Source of the DNA: Glossina fuscipes
Lineage: Eukaryota; Arthropoda; Insecta; Diptera; Glossinidae
NCBI RefSeq assembly: GCF_014805625.2
Contig: NW_023998556.1
Span: 1,628,655-1,692,654, forward strand
Length of the DNA: 64,000 nt
Reading direction: 5' to 3'
Below are positions 54,921-64,000 of this stretch, piece after piece (the stretch's first letter is position 1; each line of letters opens with the position of its first letter). The notes under the pieces were generated by a model that saw nothing but the letters and a program-made list of their open reading frames with translations, was not told where the DNA came from and made no database searches. The translations under genes and the position numbers were made by a program.

Positions 54921-56879
54921 GATTTTATCTTTAGCAAGTAGCTGGAATAACATTCACAATAGAATGTATTAATATGTTCCAGCCATTATAGTAATTAGCA
55001 ACAAATCAAAAACTAAGCCAGCTCGTTTGAATTGTTTAAACAACGTGGTTTTCGAATATATACACATAAAAACACATATGTATACCAATATTTTCTTTTT
55101 GTTGGAAAATGGGTAACGGATGAAAAAGTAGCAGAATTTTGCCGTTCATAGAGAGTACAAGTGAAAACATTACAATCAGACAAGGTGAACAATTGGCAGC
55201 CTACCCCATTTTGTCTAATAAAACTCTCCATTCGCTTTCCTGATAAAATACCAATATTACACCTTGTTTCCAAATGAACGCATACTATGGCGTAGTTCAA
55301 ATATCATGTTCTTGCATAAGATAGTATTCTTCTTCACCTGTGTTCGGTATAAAGCACTAAGGATTAGATTTTATTGCATACAATAGGTTACTTTTCAAGA
55401 AAACCCCATATGCAGAGGGGTCCAAAAATAGACTAAATTTGGTATAGCTAATCTTTATATAAAATTGCTGCATCAAAAAGCATTAAAAAATAGATTTTCT
55501 TCCTATAAAAATGCATATTTTTCAAGGGAGCGTTTGTTTGGGGAGGTCTCTAAAAAAGAAGCCTACCGAATTTGATACAGTTAATATTTAAGTTATGTTA
55601 TTATTACAGACAAGTTATCATTCTAGAATATTAAAATTTAGACCTTTTTGCCTTGCTAAAGGTTGTTCTAGAAACGATTATACCGGAAGCAGTTCCAAAA
55701 TTTGGTCTATCCAAGTTTTTATGTCAAACTCGTATATCAAAATATTATCGCTTGATGATGTTTCCCGGAAAATTTGAAAAATGCTAATTTTATATCCACC
55801 ATCGAAACTCTGAATCGATTTTAGCAGGTATGTCTGTCCGCACGAGTAATGTATGCTGGTATGAATGAATATATGGACCATAAATTTGACGGAAACTTTC
55901 GAAGTGTATATACGAAGATTGGTCTAGTTGGACGAATTCAATTAATCAAAGAATACTCGTACCGTGAGAATTGCTTTACTTGCTGCTTTCTTGCTCGTTG
56001 CTCAGAATACATTCGATGTATGATAAAAATTTGTGCTATAAAAAGGAGAACATCAGCACGCTTACCTAACACTAAAACTTAATAAAATTAGGTTCCCAAT
56101 TTTTTGAACTTTTTAAGATAAAGTTGGTGAGTATAAAAAACTCAGTTATTGCCAAATGTAATTATACTTCACTTGTATTACAGGATATATTAAGATTGTG
56201 AGGACGTATATCATCCATTGGAAGTCACAAGCTTTAATTTTGGATATACCCAGGGACGAACACAATTCAAAATTGTTTGGATCAGTCCACTTTTTCGATC
56301 GCTCTGCATATAATGTCCTATTTTAAAAAGTCGTTATTTGGAAAAAATTGCAGTTTTCAAAATTTCAAAAAGTGGCTAAGTAAAAGTATTTCAGCAATCT
56401 AAATTGGTATGGAAACTTTGAACGGGCTGGGACAATTTCCGAACCCCTTCCCACATAACGAAAACTGAAGTTCAGATAACAAAAAGATTTAATTCATGAC
56501 GAAAATCGGATCATAATAATAGTTTAAGAAAAAAAATTATCTGTACCAAATTTGGACCATCTCGGCCTATTGTTTGGATCCCATTCTGTATATATATTTT
56601 CACGAAAATTAATCCTTCGTAGGGCAGAAAAGATAATATGTTGTTGAACCTCTCGGGCACAACCATTTCTACGAAAACTAAGTAGTCTAATTTGGTAATA
56701 TACAGTTCCATAAGTAAGTATGAAAACAGCATATAATTTCTTTGTTCTATGGCAAAAATAAGAATTGTGTTAGACAAAGTGGTGCAGGATATTTAATAAT
56801 CGGCATAACCCGACTATAATGTTTTTACTTGGTTTCTTACTTTATTTTTTGTTTTTTTTTCTTGTTCCAAAATAACGTA
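54921..56879. other. AT-rich DNA, no gene recognised
   Basis: Non-coding, with weak similarity between 56220-56430 and 44370-44680. Confidence 0.4.
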
Positions 56880-57000
56880 TTGTAAGAGGAGTAGTCGTAA
56901 AAATGGTCCGATGCAATGGGGTCTGCCCTTGGGTCAAAATAAGTATTGAATCCTAACAAAATATTTCAAAAATTGCGCCTTATACATAAAACATGGGTGT
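56880..57000. repeat. Left copy of a repeat flanking the tRNA gene
   Basis: AAAAATGGTCCGATG, CCTTGGGTCAAAATAAG, AAAATATTTCAAAAATTGCG and CTTATACATAAAAC are matched in order at 57615-57730. Confidence 0.6.
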
Positions 57001-57135
57001 TTCCTAAACCTTTCTGGATACTGCACATCTTTGAACAATATTAAAGCAATTTTGCCATAAGCGGTATAAGTTGTATTACACACAATTTTTTGCAAAGGCG
57101 CTTATATAACTACATTATGGCGTTGTTGCATATGG

Positions 57136-57206
57136 GCATTGGTGGTTCAGTGGTAGAATGCTCGCCTGCCACGCGGGCGGCCCGGGTTCGATTCCCGGCC
57201 GATGCA
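57136..57206 (+). tRNA. tRNA-Gly-GCC: tRNA-Gly (anticodon GCC)
   Basis: 71 nt, GCATTGG acceptor strand pairing with CCGATGC, D arm TGGTTCAGTGGTAGAA, anticodon stem and loop with GCC at 57168-57170, and T arm CCGGGTTCGATTCCCGG with a perfect B box. There is no intron. A T-rich pol III stop (ATTTCTTTTGG) lies within 25 bases. It looks fully functional. It sits between two diverged repeat copies. Confidence 0.98.
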
Positions 57207-57594
57207 TCTTAATTTATTTCTTTTGGTTTATCCTCAAACTCGCAGAGTCCTTTTTAAAATAAGTAATAAGTAATAACTTATTTTCTTCGTGAAACAAGGG
57301 AAACATTTCTGTAATCTGAAGCAATTTCTCTAATATTTGCTGTTTGTTTTTAGTTTTTTAAGTTCGCATACTATTATTTATCCTAAAACATCTCCATATG
57401 CATACTGTACATTACTTGTTTATTTTTCTGTCTTCATGTTTAGCCTATACGACACAATACAGAGAAATCGCTGTCGATCGATTTACCGTCGGAACAAAAA
57501 CCGATCTAATTATAAAAAACAAGAAAATGTACTACAGTGGTAAATACAAGATATGCTACACCATCTTATAGTGACCATTCTGAATAAGGCGTTA

Positions 57595-57730
57595 TAAGGC
57601 AAGTGATCAAAAAACGGGTCCGATCAGATTCATTTTCAACAGCGTTCGTCCTTGGGTCGAAACATGCCTGTGCACTACATTCCACCAAAATATCTCGAAA
57701 ATTGCGACTTGTAGAGTGAACTTAACAAAA
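57595..57730. repeat. Right copy of the repeat flanking the tRNA gene
   Basis: AAAAACGGGTCCGATCAG, CCTTGGGTCGAAAC, AAAATATCTCGAAAATTGCG and CTTGTAGAGTGAAC correspond to 56880-57000 in order and spacing. Confidence 0.6.
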
Positions 57731-58109
57731 TAAAATTGGCACATGCACAGAAGAGCTTAGATCGAACCAAAAAGCGATTCCGAACGAATAGATAAAGTAA
57801 AAGATAATTCTATCTTAAGTCCTTCGGAGTGTTACATACATCTACACTAACGTAGTATACCTTCGTACCATTAGTGGTGTATGTGTAGGGTGTAAAAAAA
57901 TAAATTACATTAATAGTACATACTTGCACATGGTGCATATATATGTATCGGAGTGTTTGGTCAAAAAGAAACGAAACGAAAATCTTAGTACCTTTTTGTA
58001 ATAGCACAATAATATACCCGAGAACAATTGAGGAGAAAATGTAAACAAGACTCATTTTTCCCTTTTTTTATGCTTTAACATCTTTTCAAATTTTGTTTTT
58101 ATCAGATAT
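57731..58109. other. No gene recognised
   Basis: AT-rich spacer before the mariner relic. Confidence 0.4.
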
Positions 58110-59010
58110 TTGCATTCATTTTGAGAAATTTTTCACTTGAGGAAAGCATTTATTGATAAAATTGGTACAATATATATTAATCAAAATGTTATCCATAATT
58201 TTCCACACTTTTCCACCTTTCTGGTTGTCATGTTTGACGATACCGTGTCGAAAGAACGATAGTGTTGTCGCAGTGACCCACTCATCAACGTATTCTCGCA
58301 CTTTTTAAAATTTGCAGAGCCAGCCAATTCATGATGATGTATCGATTCCAACAAGTGGTAATCAGAAGACGCAATGTTTGGTGAGTACGCTGAGTGTATC
58401 CTTGATAACAACTGCAACAAATGATCAAAATGGCATTTTTAGTCAATTCGTATGGTAGCCATTTTAACCGCTATTGCTGATCTCTTTTGCAACAATACAC
58501 GCTTCAACTCAATTTACGGTTTTAGCAGTTCGTAACACAATACACCTTGGTGATCCCAGCACATGCGCAGTTAAACGTTATGGTCATATCCGCTTTGGAG
58601 TCGATGTGGATGACTCTCCTGAACTAACCCATAATTTTTACAATTGTAATTGTCGTAGTAGATCCCCATTTCATCGCCAGTCACAACAAGCCATAAAATT
58701 TTTCTTTTTTGCGTGGCAGTGATTGAAGAAGGTCGAAATGGAACTTTCGGTTAATTCCCATGATAGACATTTTCTCTCCTTTTAGATTTTTCCCTGCGCA
58801 TGTAAGCGTCTAAAAATAGTCGATTCATCAACTGCTAAGCTTTTCGAAGGATCTTTGAGAGTTTGAGCTGGGTTTTCGTCCACTAAGCCTTGCAGTTCAT
58901 TGTCTTCGAAAGTTTTTGGTCCTTTGGTCTTTGTTATTGACCTCAAAATAACCACTTTTAGCCACTTAAAACCAAAACTGATTGGAGTATTAAAACGATA
59001 AAACAAATGT
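58110..59010 (-). pseudogene. Mariner transposase pseudogene
   Basis: Reading from 59006: the helix-turn-helix part is TFEDNELQGLVDENPAQTL followed by VDESTIFRRLHAQGKI. The catalytic core follows in several frames: GDEMGIYYDNYNCKNYGL (relatives have GDEKW-x-Y), CWDHQGVLCYELLKP and SAYSPNIASSDYHLLESIHH, with the third catalytic Asp in SSDYH. It ends with a degraded TLMSGSLRQHYRSF tail in frame 58181-58420. At least four frame breaks. The order and size (about 900 bp) fit one element. I could not find its terminal inverted repeats. Confidence 0.85.
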
Positions 59011-60143
59011 CTTATTATTGGATATTTTTTTGCAGTAAAGTTAAAGAATAATCCCTGTCAGCCAAATACGAATCAATCTCCACTTTTACGATAATAGGAA
59101 CCAATAAATCAGGATCAACTCTAGAGTAAAGTAAAATTTTATATTAATTTATTTATTATATTTTTTATCATATTGGAAATGTTTACCGCACTGCGCATTT
59201 TGTTTGGCTCACATATTCAAACTATCAAATGCTATTTAAATACTTTAAAAAAATAGTTTTCCTTTCACATCTTTACAAATAAATGTTTTGAGAAAATAAA
59301 GAAACTGGTAATACATTTATCTTCACCTCAGGTTGAATATTCTTCTCGAATCACGCAATATATTAAGCAAAGATATAAACGAAAAATTTTACTTTGAAAA
59401 TCAATCAAGTTTTGCGAGGAATTTGCAGAGTTTTGAATGTTGTTTCCAAATATTATTGAAATTAAGACAGATACAATTAAAAGAATCGAGTCACATCAGT
59501 TGTTAGAAATGAAATTTTATTTAAGATATTTTTTAATTTTTTTATAATATTTTATTGTATTTCAATTCCGTAGCAACTTCTTCACTCATTTATAAAAATT
59601 TCTTTGATTCCTGCTGGCTGTTAGTGGATTTTTTTTCTTCACAAGTTTTAAAAAAAGAGAATGGAGTTGCCTTCGATACATCGCCACGTTTTGTCATGAA
59701 GAAAACGAACAAACTTATTCATGTATTTCTTTTAAAAGTCTACAGCTACCCGTCAAAATGCATGCAATGTTAAAAATGACGAAAATAGAATATCTGTTGA
59801 AAATTATAAAAATTGAATGTTAAAAAATATTTTCTGCATGCCTATTTTCATTTAAAAAAAGTAACATTTGATTTCTTTCTTATTACGTAGTATTTGTTAC
59901 ACAAAAACGATAAGGAAATAAAACATTTTACTTATTTTTAAATACCCATCGTTTCCTGCACATGCAAATGGATGACAGAAAGTTGAATGATTTTGTTGAA
60001 GCTTTTTTTTAAGAAATATCTTTCTGTCTAAGACCTTGAGAAGCGGTAACGTATGATTCATAATAATGAACAAAGTTTTTCCTTGCACTTAAATTTATAT
60101 TCGAAATATAATTTTTTTATTTTACATATATATAAAAATCAAG
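59011..60143. other. AT-rich spacer
   Basis: No gene recognised. Several ATTTTTTAA-type tracts. Confidence 0.4.
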
Positions 60144-60597
60144 TCCAGCTCTGTGGTCGGCCCCTCCACATCATGAAAATGATTCGCTCTCCTCCAATGG
60201 TAAGTTTATGTTTATCCTATTTTTGTTTATATCTATTTTATCCTTATTTGTATTTAATTTTGGGTAAAAATACAAATATAAGCCGAACAATGCCGCCCCC
60301 AATCACCTCATTGCTGCCCATAATCGACTCATTGCTTCCCGGTCCTAAGGTATTTATAATATTATAAAAATGTTTTTATACAATTGTGTCTTCTATTTAG
60401 ATAAGAAAAAAATGAAGTCCAACTCGCTCCGCTCATCGCCTCATATAAATGAAGATTCGCTGCATGCCAAAGGAAAGTTAGCATTTATATTTGCTTATTA
60501 TTATTTATTCATTTGTTTTCATTTTTTTAGATTAAAAAGCAAGCATTCCCCTCCATGCATCGCTTCAGCGGAATGAAATATTTCCATAGGCCAAATG
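60144..60597 (+). other. Cluster of four exon-like blocks with short introns
   Basis: GC-richer blocks A (60144-60199), B (60283-60349), C (60401-60476) and D (60531-60597) are separated by 83, 51 and 54 bp of AT-rich DNA bounded by GTAAGT...AG, GTATTT...AG and GTTAGC...AG. Block D is itself followed by GTAAGA. Spliced A+B gives a 30-codon frame starting MKMIRSPPM. Spliced C+D gives a 36-codon frame starting MKSNSLRSSP and ending in a stop at 60574. Blocks A, B and C share CCTCA/CCTCC, CAT and ATTCG-CTC motifs in order, as if duplicated. It may be a micro-exon gene, a non-coding RNA or a decayed gene. Confidence 0.4.
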
Positions 60598-61083
60598 GTA
60601 AGAACGTCAATATAAGCTTGTGAGCGTGTTTGATAGGCTTGAGCAGAAGGTTTCTTCAAATCAAACGAAAAAAGTAATGAAGGTCGAAAGCGCAGTTTTG
60701 AGAGCTCCACGATTAGCGTCGGCTTAAGCTGAATATCTACTGTACTATCTAGAAAATAGCTATGTACGCCGGTATTTCCCATTTCTTTACCTGAAGAAAT
60801 CGCTTCTCAAAATTGTTGCAAATACATGACATATTAATAAAATTTTTATAATATACGTAAGCATTTATCCTAACAGGCAGATAGCATACGTATACATTTA
60901 TCCTAAATAGCAGATTCAGCGCGATCCTTCATTCAGCGGTAATTTCCATGAAATCGGCACCGAGGTCTGCGTACTTAGCATTAAATTACCGCCTGTTAGT
61001 CAAGGTTAAAAAATACGCCTCAACGCAGGGCTACGTCAATAGCTTTTCTATATCATTAATTAAGTGCAATGAGGAATACATAA
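60598..61083. other. Spacer between exon cluster and sorbitol dehydrogenase
   Basis: No gene recognised. GCATTTATCCTAA and GCAGAT occur twice around 60860-60920 (tandem about 45 bp). Confidence 0.4.
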
Positions 61084-63233
61084 TCAACATTTATTATTAC
61101 TGTCTATAGGTTGGACATGGATCATAACTTTAATAACATTTCCCAATCCATGGCGCGCTATTTCAAAAGCTTTGACAGTTTCGGTAATGTCAAAATGATG
61201 AGTAATCAAACGTTTCACATCAATTTTCCCCGAAGATACTAAACCTAATGCGGTTGAATAACTAAAATAAATGAAATATACACAAATACAAACTATACAT
61301 ATATGCATATGTAAAAAAATTATTTCGTAATTTACTCGTTACAGTAGCGAAAAACTCCCCGTATGTCAACTTCTCTGATTAAGGCATTCGCTAAGGGTAT
61401 TTTAGTCTCAGCTGCTCCCATACCAACAATAACGCAACAACCGCCAGAACGGGCAGCCTACCAAAGAAATGAACTTTCAAATATAAATAATGCTTTAAGC
61501 ACATAATCTTACGAATATGCTTAAACGCGTGGTTGTTTCAGCACCGCAACAATCTATACATATATCTGGTTTTGAGCCCATTAATATTTCTACTTTTTCA
61601 GCTAGAAGTTCAGCTTTATTTTCGCGTGTGATCAGCAACGTACAATCGGCACCTAATTCTTTGGCTACATCCAAGCGATGTTGTACTAAATCGGTTATCA
61701 TGACTTTTGCGGCCCCCATGGACTTAGCCACCAATAACGTAACTAAGCCAATGGTTCCAGCACCCGTAATTAAAACTAAGGAACCCAAACTGACTCCACC
61801 GCGAGAACAGGCGTGCACGCCCACCGAAAGCGGCTCCAGCAGAGCCCCCTCTTCCATGCTGACATGATCAGGCAATTTATAGCAAAGGTCTCCGCGATGC
61901 TTATAAAAATGCGTCAAGTTACCATCATAAGGGGGAGTGGCACAAAACTTCATTTCCGGACATAGATTATATTTACCAGTCTTACAGTACGAGCATATAT
62001 AGCATGGCACACCAGGTTCGATTCCGCAACGATCTCCTATTTTAAGATGTTTGACCTTAGCACCAATTTTAACTATTACACCAGAAGCTTCGTGACCAAT
62101 GACCATAGGTTGTCTTAGAATAAAGTCGCCTATGCGCCCATTAACTAAATAGTGAACGTCTGAGCCGCAAATACCCACGCAATCTATGGCTAACAGAACT
62201 TCTGCAAAAATATTAATCGTACGAATATAGAATACATCTAATTGAGGAATGAAACTGACCGGTATCTGCAATGTCTGGTATGGGACGTTGTTCCTATAAA
62301 ATAAATTGAATTTACAATATCGTAAGATCAAGAGAAAATGTTCAAAATGCATAAACATGGGGGCAATTATATTCGCCTTAAGACTAACTCATGTTTAGAA
62401 CAAATATCACAAGTTCCTTGTTAGTTGTTGCCATGTCATGGGGACTTAGATCGCCCCTAGCATGTACATTCTTCGAACAAGGTAGACGGAATTAATTATA
62501 GATGGTATAAAATGTTTTGGGATGGTTATAAAACCACTTTATAACGTCGTTGGTAGCGATAAACAACTGGACTACCAATAGGAGTCAAAAGTATCTGGAA
62601 TGCTACTCTATTTGTAATGTATATATTAAGTTAATAAAATTATCAGAAAACAGATACGAAGGAACTCTTCCACTTCGGATAACGTTAAGAGCTGATTACT
62701 TCTAATTTATTTCTGGTTAATTGCGATCGATCAGGGTCGGGCAAACTTTCAAACGGCTTTGCTTCGTTGCTAACTCCTTAATTTTTGAAATATTGCGATA
62801 TTTGCGAAATTCATCCAAAAATATATGTGCAAAGTTTCAATTATCTATTTTCTTTTGCTGCATGAAAAACCAATAAATATATGAAACGAAAAGGTCGATT
62901 ATAAAAACTGTGCAGTGGCGTAATAATATATACGGAATGTTAAAATTTATAAACGCCGTAATCTGATGAAGACTAGAATTTAAAATGGTCGCCTAATGAA
63001 CTTACGAATTCAGTTCATTTGTATACTATTGAAGTTATATTATCCCACAAACACGCAAACAGCTGTTGTTTAAGTTTATTTAAATGCTTTAGCAAACCCA
63101 ATTACAAATCATACTTTCTTGCGAGAAAAGCTGATGTTATAAAAGTTCGCATTTTATCTCTAGGTATTTGTGTACTCACCAATTTCAAATCTTCAACGCC
63201 GTACAAGACCGCTGTTAAATTTGTTTTCGCCAT
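61084..63233 (-). CDS. Sodh: Sorbitol dehydrogenase (L-iditol 2-dehydrogenase), five exons
   Basis: Join of 63233-63180, 62293-62260, 62201-61513, 61457-61336 and 61261-61084: 1077 nt, 358 aa, no stops. All introns are GT-AG; intron 1 is 886 bp and the others 55-78 bp. It oxidises sorbitol to fructose with NAD in the polyol pathway of the cytosol. Catalytic zinc ligands are Cys41 (GICGSD), His66 and Glu67 (IGHEASG) with Glu152 (LLEPLSVG). The structural-zinc set Cys96/99/102/110 ([15 protein letters not shown]) is complete, unlike in mammalian enzymes. The Rossmann motif is GAGTIG. The first exon, [18 protein letters not shown], ends in a GTGAGT donor and matches the family N-terminus. Paralogue number is not determinable. 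Confidence 0.95.
62294..63179 (-). other. First intron of the sorbitol dehydrogenase gene
   Basis: 886 bp, donor GTGAGT at 63179-63174 and acceptor TTTTATAG at 62294. It contains an unused ATG (62434) followed by about 15 open codons, not an exon. No nested gene was seen. Confidence 0.8.
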
Positions 63234-64000
63234 TTTCAACTTTACATTTATTTCTAATTTCGTTAATTATATGGCTTACTTACGATGTAATCACAAATTC
63301 ATAATATGTTGGAGTAAAATTACGTTCTTGAAATAGTCTACTTCATCATAATCGGAAATAATGACTACAGAAATACATTTCTTAAATTACGTCAGCCTAC
63401 TGGGCTTTTCTACCGAGAGAGAACGCTTTAACGAGTTAGTTACTGCATCTTGCTGTCGCTTTAATTGCTTTGATAAACGAACACCCCAATTGGAATAGAA
63501 TACCATAATAAACAATTAAAGAGAAAGTCAAATATATAGCAAATTCACAAATCCATTTAGCTCAATCGGTTCTAAAAAAAAATTCTTCAAGGCAATTTAG
63601 AAAACCTGCAAGCCTTCTTTATCCAAAATATATAATAAATTAGAAGACTTAAGGGTTGCAGAACTAAAAGAAGAGATCGCTACATTAACCTTTCTATTAA
63701 ACAGTCGAATGTACGGTACGCTCTGGTTTCTGGCAGTCATAGGCCACATTTCTTTAAATTTCTCATGAAAAGTAGTTCTACGTTTTTAGTTTCTTAACGC
63801 TGGTAAACTGTATTTTAAAGCAATCTGATCCAAGAGGGACTAAATATTAGCCTAAAGCGACGTCTTCCATTCGTAGACATTTATTAAACGACCCACATTT
63901 ACTTCACACCTTGAAGATGTTGAGTTCAATTGCAGTTGTATCTCGCTTTTTATTGACACTGATCTAAGTATTTCTAACCTGTTGCTTTACTTGCAGATGT
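63234..64000. other. Upstream region of sorbitol dehydrogenase
   Basis: AT-rich. A small + strand frame (63361-63499, about 46 codons, starting MTTEIHFLNYVSLLGFSTER) has no recognisable family. The window ends in TTGCTTTACTTGCAG|ATGT, a possible splice acceptor of a + strand exon lying to the right, which cannot be confirmed. Confidence 0.35.

Noticed and set aside
61517..61867. 116-codon + strand ORF
   Set aside because: Antisense shadow of the main sorbitol dehydrogenase exon.
62360..62434. ATG at 62434 as first exon of sorbitol dehydrogenase (M-A-T-T-N-K...)
   Set aside because: It runs into a stop after 16 codons and has no usable donor. The exon at 63180-63233 has the family N-terminus, the right phase and a GTGAGT donor.

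Overview
This is nuclear DNA of an insect, most likely a higher fly. It is AT-rich and gene-poor, with introns of about 50-70 bp, a ZAD-type C2H2 zinc-finger gene (a family strongly expanded in Diptera), and BEL, gypsy-like, non-LTR, mariner and tRNA-SINE debris throughout. Two 10-N assembly gaps (23257-23266 and 41613-41622) show it is a draft scaffold. The species cannot be fixed from the sequence.

Only a few host genes can be supported. A ZAD/C2H2 transcription-factor gene (16966-18534, +, two exons) and mitoribosomal mRpS18A/mL66 (18638-19161, -, two exons) lie tail to tail, 103 bp apart. A five-exon sorbitol dehydrogenase gene (61084-63233, -) is intact. A tRNA-Gly(GCC) gene is at 57136-57206. 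Two candidates need RNA evidence: a three-exon microprotein of 51 aa at 26505-26779 (+), and a cluster of four exon-sized blocks at 60144-60597 (+). These genes do not form one pathway or operon; they are isolated islands in repeat DNA.

Region by region: 1-5400 holds a gypsy-type gag scrap, several minisatellites and an LTR-end-like segment. 5400-9540 holds a SINE with target duplications and a pair of diverged 400-bp repeats. 9545-13047 holds two head-to-tail non-LTR copies of one family. 13048-16965 is AT-rich with dispersed repeats. 16966-19161 is the genic core. 19162-25700 holds more dispersed repeats and a SINE split by a roughly 1 kb satellite of a 20-bp unit. 26200-28911 holds the microprotein candidate and unknown ORFs. 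29196-33240 holds opposed non-LTR fragments and a mariner tail. 33410-41583 is a BEL/Pao element whose 5' LTR plus gag N-terminus is inverted and whose integrase is split by a 2.34-kb LTR-like insertion. 41623-46780 is mostly unrecognised, with one gypsy-type gag. 46780-51350 holds R1-like non-LTR copies in both orientations, ending in a hairpin-rich segment. 51350-60100 is unrecognised AT-rich DNA with a third SINE, the tRNA and a mariner relic. 60144-64000 holds the exon cluster and sorbitol dehydrogenase.

The best-supported unusual structures are the nested SINE/satellite insertion, a tRNA-derived SINE family seen as three copies each with 11-13 bp target duplications, the inverted-end BEL element, and the short spliced reading frames.
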